Assembly (NCBI GenBank): GCA_035610365.1
Contig: CM069437.1
Location: 33,189,507-33,253,506 of the forward strand
DNA from: Aquatica leii
Lineage: Eukaryota > Arthropoda > Insecta > Coleoptera > Lampyridae
Direction of reading: 5' to 3'
DNA: 64,000 bases
Shown: piece by piece, positions 36,241-48,668 of the stretch
Layout of the letters: every line of letters begins with the position of its first letter
How positions within the stretch are numbered: the first letter of the stretch is position 1
Notes under the pieces: generated by a model
Seen by the model: the letters and a program-made list of their open reading frames with translations, nothing else
Told to the model about the DNA's origin: nothing
Databases searched by the model: none
Position numbers and translations under genes: made by a program

Positions 36241-37480
36241 TTTTTAACTTGACTTCTATCACCACCTTATCTTTTCCGGTTGTTTCATTTTCTTTAAGGT
36301 TGGGATTTCGCTTATGTATTTTATATAGCACTCGCGCGTACACGGGGCACAGGAAATCTAAAAAAATATTAGTTGTAAGAACACAAAAATGTGTTCCTAT
36401 GAAAGAGGAATGTTGTCAGCATCGTGTAAGGTATTCTAAAATCTTGAAAAATTATTTTTTTGCATAAAAAAGGTCACAAAGTAAGCAATATTTTTCAATG
36501 ATAATTTTCTACTTCTTTTGTAAACTATGCTTATTCTATTGAAAAGAGGAAATTATAAAATAGCTTAGGGGAAGATGTGAATCTTTTACTTTCACTGGAG
36601 GGTTTATTTTTTTAGTTACGTTAGATAGTTTTTGAGTGGTCCTGTTCTCAGTGAAATATATTAACGATTATACTGCAACGTCATTAAGGTCGAAAATTGA
36701 ACATATAAAACGCTAACTTTAGTTAAAAAGCAGTTACCGACACACAAAATTTTAATCCAGCAGCAATAATAAGTTCATCCATTATAACGCAGATGGCGCT
36801 GTAAACAGTCGATGACGCGCCTTGAATATTATATTTCAGTACTTATCTTTATTAGTAAAATAAAATTTTGATCGGTAAGCAAAATGTTATTATATGTATA
36901 CAAGATCTCAATTTAGTTTGTGTTTACATTTTTAACAATTTACAATACGCGCAGTTAGTAAATACGTCACAATTGAGTTAGGTCAAGATCTTGGTTGCAA
37001 ACAAAGCTAAATTTTAACGTGATTTTGAAGAAATTGATTGCATTTTTAACAACGTTAACATACGAATTGGTATTTGTGTATACTAGTATAAAAGTATAAC
37101 AAACCTATTTTTATTTTTGTTAGAAATAAAAGAAAATACACTGCACGCCGCTTATTGGAAACACGGATAATGTTATCACTTTATTAAAGAACAGACTAGA
37201 CGTATGATACTACATAACAAAACATCGTTTATAGTAATTATTATTTCGGTTTATGTTATCAATTTTCTTCTTAGGTTTGTTTGTTTGTTTTTAACATTAT
37301 TTTTGATTTTTTTTTATTAACAGTATGAGCAAACTATTAATGCTACAGGTGGCACAAAATTTCGATTTTTTAAACGTTTTATAAAAATTTCACTTTCTAA
37401 ATTACAATTACATTAATTTTGTTTAATTTATATTGTCATTTTGACATAAACTGTTTAATTTTAATTTATTAATTAGGTCT
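36240..37480. other. AT-rich stretch, no gene recognised
   Basis: No convincing frame; a 72-codon frame at 36249-36467 has no recognisable features. The stretch ends in a hammerhead-like motif that may mark the 3' end of a decayed retroelement lying in this interval. Confidence 0.35.
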
Positions 37481-37530
37481 GATGATGACCGTTAGGTTAT
37501 AACAAGTAGCCACTAATATTTAATAAATAA
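37481..37530 (+). ncRNA. degenerate hammerhead-like core with retroelement-like tail
   Basis: The + strand reads CTGATGA, then a TGACC-GTTA-GGT hairpin, then TATAACAAGTAGCC, followed by AATATTTAATAAATAAAAAA. The first core box is perfect, stem II can form, and the second box (GAAAC) is changed to TAACA. The layout parallels the motif at 32 kb (CTGATGA, hairpin, GAAAC, TGTCGGC, AATTAATAAAAAA), so the two may be related retroelement ends. Confidence 0.35.
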
Positions 37531-39004
37531 AAAAGAATTATATGGAAAACCATTAAATTATTTACAATTTTAATCTATAGAGCTATTTTTTCCAAATATA
37601 TTTCTTGATAATTTTCGAAATGGGTTGTTGTGGTTCTAGGGAATTTCCAAATTGTTAACTTAATGGGTAAGTATGCATATGCAGCGTGTTTCTAAAATAT
37701 GACCACAAACTCAAGAAGTAGTTTCCTCGTGGCGTTAAATGAAAAATTTTCCGTGTTAAATGTTCGAACGTATTTAAATTACAATTTAACACTCTTTTCC
37801 AAAACCAAGTTCGTCGAGAATTAATTTCATTGCGAAGCAAAACTGAATATAGCTAATAACTTAAAAATGCGGCTTCCTTAAAAAAGGTTTACTAAATAAA
37901 ATCACGTTTTGAAATGTAGACGATAACAAAAGATACACAACGTTTTCATTGATAAATAAAAAGTATTGTCAACATGCATTCTTATCAGTCTTACAACAGT
38001 ACCATCTGTTGTTGTATAGCGGCGAGTTTACGTAAAAAAAAAGTTTCATCATTTTACTGTAGCAATGGAGCCACTTTACTGTATTTGATGTCTTTCCTTG
38101 TCTTAAGGTACTTCTCACTTTACTAAATCCAGGTCTTAAGCTTATTTCAATTTTTACTGGACTTATTTCTGGCATTTCTTTGGATTTCTAGTTTATCACA
38201 GATTCTTTCTATAAAAACAGTCTGTTTTTTAGTTTCTTACTTGACTGATTTTGAATAGCAGATATAAAATAATACATTTTGCAACGTGCTTTTTGATAGC
38301 GACTTTTGTACTTGGGGTTACTTACGGTGCCTTGTTCTTAGGTGAAACAATGAATAATAACTATAAATATACACATATACTGTTTGGTTTTAAATTATAG
38401 GTCACTTAAAAGTTAAATAAGTTACACTTGCATGTAAATTAAAATCAATGTAATTAAATTGAAAAAATTTGTTTCTGGGTGTAGGTACATGATTTGTTTT
38501 CGGTATGCCGTGCTATCTAAAACAAAGTTACTGTGTGTGCATTTACTTTTTTTGTTACGGTTAAATCCGGACTTTCAACGGAGGTTAATTCATAATTGAC
38601 GAATAAAGACTTTGTTTTTCGTTCATTTTATAACTCTTTCAGTTACATAAAGTTCTCGTTTGGCATACGAGAATAGGCTTGAATGACTACACAAACTCTT
38701 AAGCCGGGGTTACTTAACCATACAAGGATCTGTGGCGTTAGACAACTATTTGGTAGTTTTAACCAAGTGTCGTTATGTAACCACCAGGAACCCGACATAT
38801 ATTGAGGCTGTTATGCAACTACCGGCAGGAATAAACAGAGTAACGACTTTACAAATTTAACACTTAGTGAGTATGATGTGCGAGACGATTAAAATGATTT
38901 TAATAGATCGACGGCGAATGGATGAAGCAGGTTTAGCTGAATAGCACCCTAGTCGTTGTCAACAAATCTCCAGGTCGTTTGAGTGGACGTTTGTCAAAAA
39001 TCAC
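37530..39004. other. AT-rich stretch, no gene recognised
   Basis: Short frames on the minus strand at 37655-37840 and 37969-38175 show no recognisable domain. No repeat boundaries were identified. Confidence 0.35.
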
Positions 39005-39007
39005 TAA

Positions 39008-41537
39008 CACTGGTCTGCAAAAAAATATTTTTTATCGAGCTCTGACACTATTCCGGGTGATTCTTATGTAAAATGATGTCCTGAATGTGTGTCTTCCGTT
39101 TTCTTCCATCACCCACCATTTTCGAGGGAGCCCCAAATCTCTAATTTTACCACTTTTCGATAAATTAATTATAATTACAACAATAATAATAATATAATAA
39201 ATATATGGACATGAATTTAATTTAAATGGGAAAAAGAACTATTTTAGCTATAAACAGTAATAAATAAAAAGATATTCATCGTTACTTGGTGCTTGCTTTC
39301 CTTTTATACCCTGAGGTACAGCTCTCTCGTTTCAAAAACCAGCAGTACTCCGCCAACATGCTTGCATTCTACTTCCTGAAAATCTCTCCTCCAGCTTAGC
39401 GATGTCTTGATGGAAGCGTTCCCCGTGTTCATCCGAGACTGCTCCTAAATTTTCATGAAAAAAATCAAGATGCGAGTGAAGGAAGTGAACTTTAAGAGAC
39501 ATGTTACATTCTACGTCCTTGTACGATAAAAGCAGTTCCTCGACGTGGACATAATCTTCACTTTTGTGGTTACACAGGAAGTTCTTACAAACGTTTTGAA
39601 ATGCAAGCCAAGCTCGTTTTTCTTTTTGATTTAGGTGTTCAATAAACGTCGAATCTTGAAAGAGTTGTCTAATCTGGGGACCAACAAAATCGCCTTCTTT
39701 GATTTTGGCTTCGCTAAGTCGAGGAAATTTTGTTTTCAAAAATAGAAATGCGCCACCTGTCTTGTCCACTGCTTTCACAAACTGCTTGATCAATCCAAGT
39801 TTGATGTGTAAAGGTGGTAAGTAAATATTTTCTTTCGGAACCAAAGGATTGTGGGCGACATTTTTCTGAGCAGGAATAAGATTTTCTCGCAGAGGCCAGT
39901 CCCGTACGATGTAATGTTTATCTCGGTCTCGGCTATCCCATTCACAAAGGAAGCATCAATATTTTGTGAATTTTGATTGCAGGCTCGTGAGTAGAGCAAC
40001 AACTTTTTAGGTCAGCGCAAAGTTTCCACTTATAATCATGATAACTAATTTTATCAAGGATTCTGAAGATGTTTTCGTAAGTTTTCTTCATATCAACAGA
40101 GTATGCAACTGGAACTGATGGGAAGTCATTCCCATTTGCCAACAGGACAACTTTTAAGCTTGTTTTTGATGAGTCTATAAACAGTCTCCATTTGTCTGGG
40201 TCACATGGCATCTGTAGCTCTGTCATCAATAAATTTGCATTAGGGCAGAACACTAAACCTTTATCTTCTAAGAAAAGACATTTTACGGTTGCTTGTCTGG
40301 TCCTGTAAGAAGATATTTTTACTCCCTTTTCTAAGGGATTTCACTGTTGAAGTCGCGATGCTAAGAACTGAGATTTAGTCTTGGGTAACTGCAAATCTCT
40401 GACAGGATCATTTAATTCCGATTGGGTGAGGAGGTGAGGTTGCCGAGAAACTAAATCTGCGAAATACTCTTCATCATCATTGAACGTATCATTCGAAGCC
40501 CCACGTTATGGCTCAGAGTCTTTTAAATAAATTTCCGGCTCTAGAGTATAAGTGTTTGGAGGCTCTGGGATTGGCAAAGTATCGTTATGAGGAACAGGTC
40601 TGAATTGTATGCTTACTTTTGCTCAAAAACCCGAAGGTGGAAGTCATACAAAAGTAACAATCTGTAAGATGACAGCGAGGTTCACGCCAAACCATGGGCA
40701 CAGCAAATGGCATTGATTTACGGGTACCTTTAAGCCATTTGGTCAAACTACTGTAACAAGTCGTACAGCAAACTGATGGAGCCCAAGTCTTGTCCTGGTC
40801 GCCAACTTGACAATCAAAGTACAATTTATAAGCTGTTTTAACAAGCGGAGAAAGGGGTTTTAGTTGCGTTTTAAAGTTAATTCCCCGCAGACATAGCAGA
40901 AGCTATCGGGATGATTTTTACACTCGCGTGGCATAATTAAACAGTAATTCAACGCCCAACATTAACCACAAATTACACTTAGTCACTTGAAAAATCCAGA
41001 GTAAAAGTAGTTTCACTGTTTTACACAAATGAACAAAAATGAACACAAAATCCAGCACGTTTAAAACGTCGACAAGATAACTCTGCAGCAGCTATAGATG
41101 TACTGATCGAAGCAGTTAAGCAAACAATGTAATATACTATAATGAGAAGAGTAATGCAAGTTCAAGCCTGTCGAAAATTCCTGTTCAAGCCTGCATGTGG
41201 TATTGAGATCGCCAGCGTCGTACAGTGAATCTTCCTAACTGTTTATTGATATTTTTTTACTGTTTTTATGTATTTGTATTTTGTTGTTGTTTTTATATAC
41301 ATTTTATAGCAAAACTTTTGCCATATACTTTGGTATAAATTTGATTACCTGCTTTGGGATGTTTAACGGCTATAAGTTAAAATTCTAAAAAAAAATGCAA
41401 AAAATAAAATAAAAATGGGGTCCCCTCGAAATAGGTGGGTGATGGGTAAAAACGGAGCTCATTTTTGGATTCATGAGGTCATTTTACATAAGAATCGTCA
41501 AGAATGGTATCAGGGCCGATTTTCATTCAGACCAGTG
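39008..41537 (-). mobile_element. unclassified DNA transposon with CACTGG ends
   Basis: The two ends are imperfect inverted repeats of about 135 bp. Both start CACTGGTCTG and share GATTCTTATGTAAAATGA, CCATCACCCACC, TTTCGAGGG and CCCC...TTTTATTTT words. A 3-bp direct repeat TAA flanks the element (39005-39007 and 41538-41540). Inside, the minus strand carries a broken gene of about 1.6 kb that I know as a recurrent uncharacterised arthropod protein. CACT(A/G) ends and a 3-bp duplication recall the CMC (CACTA) superfamily, while TAA recalls PIF/Harbinger; the protein fits neither in any way I can see. TIR divergence points to moderate age. Confidence 0.85.
39332..40934 (-). pseudogene. putative transposase of the CACTGG-ended element
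   Basis: From ATG at 40934 the minus strand reads MPRECKNHPDSFCYVCG, then VGDQDKTWAPSVCCTTCYSS and MVWREPRCHLTDCYFCM near 40800-40640, a Cys-rich N-terminal region likely to bind zinc and DNA. After a broken middle come WRLFIDSSKTSLKVVLL near 40190 and KLCADLK near 40030. These look like RNase H-fold strands carrying acidic residues. The end is IYLPPLHIKLGLIKQFVKAV, AKIKEGDFVGPQIRQL and SLKVHFLHSHLDFFHENLG, then SDEHGERFHQDIAKLEERF (39830-39360). I recognise these words from many arthropod predicted proteins with no assigned function. Several frameshifts and stops make it inactive. A transposase role is inferred from its position inside the TIRs. Confidence 0.7.
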
Positions 41538-41539
41538 TA

Positions 41540-43947
41540 ATCAGGTTCGGTTTACAGAAAAGCAGAGAAAGGTTCTCGAAATAGATCTCGGGATGAGAGA
41601 GTCGAACGGGGAAAGGTTCTACCTTGATGCATCTCGTATGTTTGCTTGATTAACCTCGTGACTGGGATCAACGCGCGCATTGCCTTAGACAATTTAAAAA
41701 TCATTTACGCATTTGATAAAAATTGCTATTCGGGGTTTTGTATTGTTAGAATTTTTATGTCACAATCCCCAAATCGTTCTTCTGAGCAAATTATTTTTGG
41801 CAAATTGTTCCCGATTGTGAAAATCCGGCAGATAATTTCCAGCGAATCGTTCTAGACCAAGTGTTTTTCGTCAAAGCGTTTCCGGAAAATTGTACCCAAT
41901 TCGGTAGTTGATGAACCCAAGAACCAACAAATTTGTTTACACGAAATCTTTGCATTCTGTTATCGTATGAATTTTTTTACAGAACGTTGTTTCTGGTGTT
42001 TCACAACTTTTGCGTAGAACATTATTTATAATAATCCATATATACATTTGATGCGTATCTTGTCAGTTAAATACCAGTTGACAGGATCTTTGAATGCTAA
42101 GTTTATTTTTAAGATTTGTATTTTGTTTGAATCGTGTATATACTTAAAGATATTAGATACATTTTATAATTTTTTTTTATATTTTATATTTTACTTTATC
42201 ATTTTTATTAGTACGGTATAGAAAAGCGTAAAATATCGCATGCAGTTTTATTGAAAGCTTTATATAAATGTGTTCAAAGACAACCTCAAAATTGAAATAT
42301 TAACGAGAAATGGCGTGAAGTATTTCGTAAGAGGATAATAAAATACTATAAGCAGTAAAGTAATGCAATGCACTATGTAGCTAGTACTTAATCCTCTTAT
42401 TTTTCAATACCGAATTCTGAAAAGATGTATTTAACGAGTATTTAAATATATATGTAGAGGTTATATACTTTCATATGTCTATTTAGGTACAAGCAAACTT
42501 GAATAAATTTTTCTAATACAATAAAAAAATAATTTTTTACAAGAATTATGTAAAAAACTTCAATCGTTTGAATTTAAATCACAATTGTTTTTTAATTAAA
42601 TACAATGGTGTTAAGAAACTATAAAAACGTTATAGGTGTCCTAAGATTATATAAATGTTGCAAATTTCAGTGTAAATTTATTTAAGACACCGTAGCTTTA
42701 ATTGCTACCGTTTTAATTACTTACATTGTTGTATATCGAAGCGGTTAATAAAAAAAAAAACTACGAAAAATGAGGCTTTGTTTTATTGAAATATTATTAT
42801 TATTATTAATACGTACGTAATGTTATAAAAAAGTGAAATTCAAACGTATTAATTTTTAACGAAATACACTGTTTTTAAATTATACAATAGATTTGATGTA
42901 AAAGTAAAATTATATAAAATTACATAATAACAAACTTGACTGGAAACAGAACGAAACTTAAAACTCAAAAACATTTTTTTTAAAGACGACGAAAAAAATG
43001 TACTTTTACTTTATGAGTAGCTTATTCAGTTTCAATAAAATCGAAAAATAAGAGGAAATGTTATTAGACCACTTGATATTAAATTGCTCTTTCGCTGATA
43101 ATGTTTACGATAAGCTAATAGTAGAATTTTTTGTACGTTAAACCAAAACCGTAATGATTTGTCTTGAGCCATTAGTATCTGATATTGTCATTATTTTTCG
43201 TTTATCTAGGAAAGCATTTTCTAAGAAAGAATTGTATTTCTCTTGAGTTTTTGTTGCTGTTTTTAGCATCATTTCTAATAAAATACAAAATTTATTGAAG
43301 TAATTATTTTGCATTACACTCATTTTTCTTATTATCTTAAGCAATAAAAGTTTATTTTTTTCGTAAACTGTAGTTGCTTATTATGTATAACGTAACTTCT
43401 TCGTCTTTAAAATAGCATTTAAATAAAATGGTTTTTAAAAATTGAGTTTTAGAAAAACTCATAAATTGCAAGATTAATTTTCACTGTATATTAAAATTGT
43501 GCACTGCACGAACATTTTAACATTTACGGAATTTTACGCTTTTAACTCTATGCGGAAATAACCGTTTTTGATATTTTCTTGAAAGCTTTTTATCGAAACC
43601 TAAACAAATAAGCAACTAAATAATTATTCGTCTTAAATTTTATCAATGTTTTGCAATTTAAAACTAAATAAAATAAACCAGGTTTTAAAAAAACAATTTA
43701 GGATATAACATTTGTTAACAGTTTAACTAACAACGCATTTTTATTTATAATTTTATTCAAAACCAAAACAATTAAAAACAATAATGTAGAACGCATCGTG
43801 GTTTTCTAATTTCTTTGATTCTAAAGTATTAAAAAGCACTTTATTCTTGTTGTTTTTCAAAACGCAACAAAAACAAATTACTGATTTCTAGTAGCGGCTC
43901 GTGAGGTCGGACTTAGGGTGGGCTACATTTTTCAAAATGCTTGTAGG
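41540..43947. other. AT-rich stretch, no gene recognised
   Basis: Frames at 41646-41855 (+) and 43138-43344 (-) show no recognisable domains. The sequence is rich in A- and T-runs. No terminal repeats were noticed. Confidence 0.4.
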
Positions 43948-44154
43948 TGTTACTCACTTGACTTATGTATAATGTATATGTAAGTATTTTCTTACTTAGT
44001 GAAAACATAATTATCTTTTAAGTTTTAATAAAACACATTTAGGAGATTGACCTCTTTTATTGTACGACCTGCCTGTTGCGTCGCTTGTGTACCAACTTCC
44101 TGGACTCTAGGTGTTGCCAACCTACCGCCTAACATATACATCGTGCTACCAACA
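43948..44154 (-). repeat. LTR of the Ty3/Gypsy fossil
   Basis: A 207-bp segment that on the minus strand starts TGTTGGTAGCACGATG and ends GTGAGTAACA, preceded by a polypurine tract (GGAAAAAAGGGAGA, 44155-44168). The boundaries rest on the TGTT...AACA ends and the tract; there is no second LTR for comparison. Confidence 0.6.
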
Positions 44155-46850
44155 TCTCCCTTTTTTCCAAGATTAAAAATTAATTTACTATTAATAATTA
44201 CATCTTAAAACTACTTACAAATTTAGTCTAATCGGCGTTTTAATGCTTCTGGCGCTCCTACTAACTAAATTATTTGCCGCTTGATTGAGACTTACATCGG
44301 GTTCTTTATTTGTTGAGGGTCTGCTCAGTTTACTCGAGCCAGTATCCTCATCTGACAAATTGTAACTCATTGTCTCATTTGTTTCCTTAAAAATATTTAA
44401 TTCGCACTTTTGTAAATTACAAGAGTACTCCTTTTTCTCCTTTCTTCTGTCTACCTCATCATCCCAGCGAACAGTTTTGTTCGTTCCTACATTATTGTTC
44501 ATTATTGACGGTTTGATAAATAACCTATTTCTAATTAAAGTTGAACCTGTTTCTAAACTTACTTTGTAGCGCCTATCGTCTATTCTATTCATTATAACAC
44601 CTTTCTGCCAATTTGAATTAGAAGTTGTTTGTACCCATACCTTTGTGTTCGGTTTAATTAAATCTAATTCCCGAGCACCAAACTTTTTATTATAATATTC
44701 GCTTTGTTTTGTTTGTTTAGCTTGTATGCAATTTTTGTATGCCTTCTCGTTTATTAATTTGGGTTTCAAATTATTTATATTGCACGGTAAATTAGTACGA
44801 GTGCTACGCGACATCAATACTTGGGCTGGTAAATAGTTACCTACGTTTGGCATATTTCTGTAGTGCAATAACGCCAAGAAGATGTCATTTTTCTCTTCTG
44901 TAATTCTTAAATAATTTCTTAGCAGTTTGAACACTGTGTTCGCTCTGTCCGTTTGATTTTGGGTACCGTGGTGATGAGTAAACGTGTTCGAAGTTCCACT
45001 CATCTGCAAATTTTTCGAATTCATCTGACACGTATTGAGTACCACCATCGGATACAAAAACATGAGGAATACCGTGACGGGCAAATATGTTTTTTAAAAT
45101 TAATATTGAGTTATAACTTGTACTAGAATTTAATTTTTCTATCTCCACAAATTTTGAGTAATAATCAATAACTAAGAGGTATCTAATGCCGTTAATTTCG
45201 AAAATATCACTACCAACTGTATACCAAGGGATATTAGGTATTTTGTGACATTTCAGTGGCTCAACTTTTTGCGAATTTGCATATCTATTACAAACTTCAC
45301 ACGTTTCTATCATTTGTCTTATTTCTATACTTACAATACTTTTTAATACTACTACTTAGTTTTTTACTATCATTGGGCCATCCTTTTTGTATTACCGAAG
45401 TTAATTCTTGCAATTCTTTGTCGTCCAACGTTTCTAATTTGATTTTGTTCAGTTTTTTGTCCGTTACATTAATTTGATTTACGACTGCACAAACATGAGC
45501 TTTCAATTCTTCGTCCCAATTGTCAGGTTCATCGTTAAAATAACCTCTTGAAAGAGTATCCGCAATTATAAGATCCTTGCCTCTTTTATAAATAACATCA
45601 AAATCATATTTCTGACGTGCCGAACACTTATTTAAAGGTTGATGCTTAACCGCACGGAATATTTGATTGTAGGATTACTGCCCCCAGTCCGAATTGTGAA
45701 CTATCAGCTGATGTTACAGTACGTTTGTTAATGTCGTAGAACTGTAACACAGGACTTTTGATTAACTTTTCCTTGATTTCTTTCAACTTCTCTTCATGAT
45801 TTGCGTCTCATATAAATTCTGGATCCTTTTTTAACAAATCCCTAAGAATTTTTGTATCTGTAGAAAAATGTTCTATATGACTGCTTAGATAATTTAACAT
45901 GCCTAAGAGTCTCTGAAGATCCTTCTTACAAGTTGGTGTAGGAAATCCTGTTATTGCTTTAATTTTATCTTTATCCACGGCAACTCCATATTCATTTATT
46001 ATTTGGCCCATATATTTTATTTCGCTTTGATTGAACTTACATTTCTTTAAATTAAACTTGACACCATGACTTCTGGCTGCTTTTAAAACATTCTTCAACG
46101 CTACATCATGATCTTTCGTTTTGCCATACACTAAAATGTCATCAATATAGACGCTCACATTTTCAAAATTAAAAATTTCTTTAAACCGTTCGTTGAATAC
46201 TTTAGGTGCTGATTTCAAACCATAAGGAAGCCTTAAAAATTTATATTTCCCAAATGGAGTTCCTACCGTGCAAAGATTGTTACTTAACTGTGTTAGAAGA
46301 ACTTGATAAAATCCACTAACAGCATCTAGTGTACTAAAAATTTTTGCACTATTTAATTTTGCTGTAATTTCATCTAAGGTAGTTAAATGGGAATGTTCCC
46401 TAAGAATTGCATCATTAGAATTTTTCGGATCTAAACATATTCTTAATTTGCCATCAGGTTTTCTCACAATTACTAGAGGATTAACCCATTCTGATGCACC
46501 TTCTACCTTCTCAATTATTTTATTTTCCAGTAACTCCAAAAGTGTTTCTTTTAGTGGTTCCATTAACGCTAACGGTACTTTTCTTATGGGACTTATTATC
46601 GGTTTTGCATTTCGATTTAATTTAATTTTATAGGGTTTATTTATATAGCCTATGCCTTCGAAAACCTCTCCAAACTCAAGTAGGATGTCGTCAGACTGTG
46701 ACGTGTGACTACTTATTGTGTCAAGCCGTTTAACTAAACTTAATTGCTTACAAGCTGGTAAACCTAACAAAGCTTGTGTAATTGGAATTGACAATGTGAA
46801 ATTGGACATTATAAACAAGATTTCTTTTCTTACATCTAAGTACACAAGTG
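43948..46850 (-). mobile_element. Ty3/Gypsy LTR retrotransposon fossil
   Basis: A broken minus-strand copy. Recognisable parts: reverse transcriptase at about 45.9-46.7 kb (YGLKSAPKVFNERF, VYIDDILVYGKT); integrase with a zinc-binding region at about 45.3 kb, a catalytic core at about 44.9-45.3 kb (FVSDGGTQYVSDEF, YPKSNGQSE) and a C-terminal part downstream; and one LTR at the pol-distal end. Gag and the second LTR are not seen. At least three breaks are present. With one LTR the age cannot be read from LTR divergence, but the decay suggests it is old compared with the Gypsy copy at 54.9-61.5 kb. Confidence 0.85.
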
Positions 46851-47990
46851 CCTACTAATTTAAGAGTTTCCCCTGTGTATGATTTAATTGTTTTATTTTT
46901 TTGGGCTAATTATTTTTTGCTATTACATAATTAATATTTTACGCTGTTTGATTCGTTGGTTTTGCGTATGTTTGTTTTGTTTTTTGAATGGCGTTATATG
47001 TTTGTAACTAACAGTATTACGTTTACTTTACTTGCAAAAGCTGCGTTCTTTCTTTGTTTAAGTTTATTTTGTCCGGATTAAATTAAATTGACTAATTTTC
47101 TTACTTCACATATTGTATGTCGTCTTGGTTTTGTGGTAGAAAGGCTTCGTCGTTTGCATAGTGTATCAAATATAACGTTGTACTATTTATATTTTTCTAC
47201 AGTTTTTTTGGACGCAAAACCGGCTATATACAATTTATATCATTTGTAAAGGAATTTTTCTACAACCTCATATATAGCACAGAAGGAATAGCGAGTTTAC
47301 AAATTAGTAACGGAATGCGTTGAATTTGAAATTTAAAACATCAGACACTTTGTATTAAAACTGTTTCAGTGGATTTTTAAATAATCATTAGATATTAATA
47401 ATTGTTGTTAACAAATACAAATTAATAACTTTAAATACGCATATTGATTTTCAAGAGCTACCCGCATCTTTTTTATAGCAGTCATCGTAAGAATCTTGAC
47501 TTCAATCTTGAACTTAGCAAAGAGCAAACGCTATTACGATTGAATTTTTTTGTTAATCGAAATCACTACACATACACTTCAATATTAACTTTGTTTACTT
47601 TGTCATTAGATGAACCATGAACAACATATACTAAAATAAGCAAATTAGTTGGTTTTGGAAGACTAAATTTTATTGGCAGCAAATAGTTCTGTTTTTTTAA
47701 CAAATAAAAATGTTTTAAATGCATAAAATATGTATTTTACGCTGAGACATGTTGAAAAACGCCGTTTTTACATATTTTAAACTTAATGATACAATTTGTA
47801 TTAAAATATCTTTAGAAATAGGTTTCTTTAAAAGGTCTCATCAACACGTTCGTTATATAATACATATTTTAAATTTTTTAATGATTATCTGAATGCGACA
47901 AACAAGGTTTCTCTGTAAATCTTTAGATGTTTACGGTGTAAGAAGTTTGTACTTAATGAAAACTACATTTGAAAGTTTTAGTGTTAGCTC
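46850..47990. other. AT-rich stretch, no gene recognised
   Basis: No coding frame and no LTR matching 43948-44154 was found here. Confidence 0.4.
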
Positions 47991-47993
47991 AAA

Positions 47994-48296
47994 ATGTCTT
48001 TATTACATTTCTACGTTGTCCGTGATTTTAATGACAACTTGCTTACAAACGTAGATGATAAAATAATAAATACATTCGAGTGGTGCAGATACGGATACGG
48101 CCGAATTGAACGCGACCGTTTAAACGTGGTACTTTTAAACGCAAGGATGTTTGTACGCAAGATAATTGGACGTAAAACGTTTAATCGTATGAGACGTTTG
48201 TACACGAAGCGCATCATTATTTTCTTATATAAAATAAGAACAGTAGGTGCCGAGTTTGCGAGAAGCAGATTTATTTTGTATTTTCGTCATCTTTAA
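47994..48296 (+). CDS. unknown 100-codon ORF, basic protein
   Basis: An ATG-started frame encodes a 100-residue, arginine-rich protein (RKIIGRKTFNRMRRLYTKR near residues 54-72; ends FILYFRHL). It uses CG-containing codons far more than the surrounding AT-rich DNA, which gives it a coding look. I recognise no family and see no splice sites or signal peptide. A 68-codon frame is open on the opposite strand over part of the same interval, so chance is possible. It could be an orphan gene, an exon or a scrap of an unknown element. Confidence 0.25.
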   Translation: MSLLHFYVVRDFNDNLLTNVDDKIINTFEWCRYGYGRIERDRLNVVLLNARMFVRKIIGRKTFNRMRRLYTKRIIIFLYKIRTVGAEFARSRFILYFRHL

Positions 48297-48299
48297 CAT

Positions 48300-48664
48300 T
48301 TGACGTAATAAACAAATGCTAATGTTTAAATCTTAAAGCAATTAAAGGGAAAAGCATGAACATGCCATTGATTATAAGTTTTCTCAATAAATAGATTGAA
48401 GCTTATTTCAGAAAAACCTAATATAAATATTGAAGCAGAGTTTGTAAGAAAAAAAAACTATCGACTATTCGACTATTTAAGTCATTATACCGATTGTCAT
48501 AATGATACACATTGGAAATGGGCAAAAGAATTTTAGGGTATTTTATTTTATTAAGTATTTTAAATATCACAGCTCCTACAATGTGCAGAATAATAAACAA
48601 TGGTAATATAATATTATAGGTGCGGTTTCGTTTTCATCGGAAATGCGGAGTTACCAATCTTATC
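48300..48664. other. AT-rich linker
   Basis: No feature seen; it ends at the TTAA target site of the piggyBac-type element. Confidence 0.4.
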
Positions 48665-48668
48665 TTAA

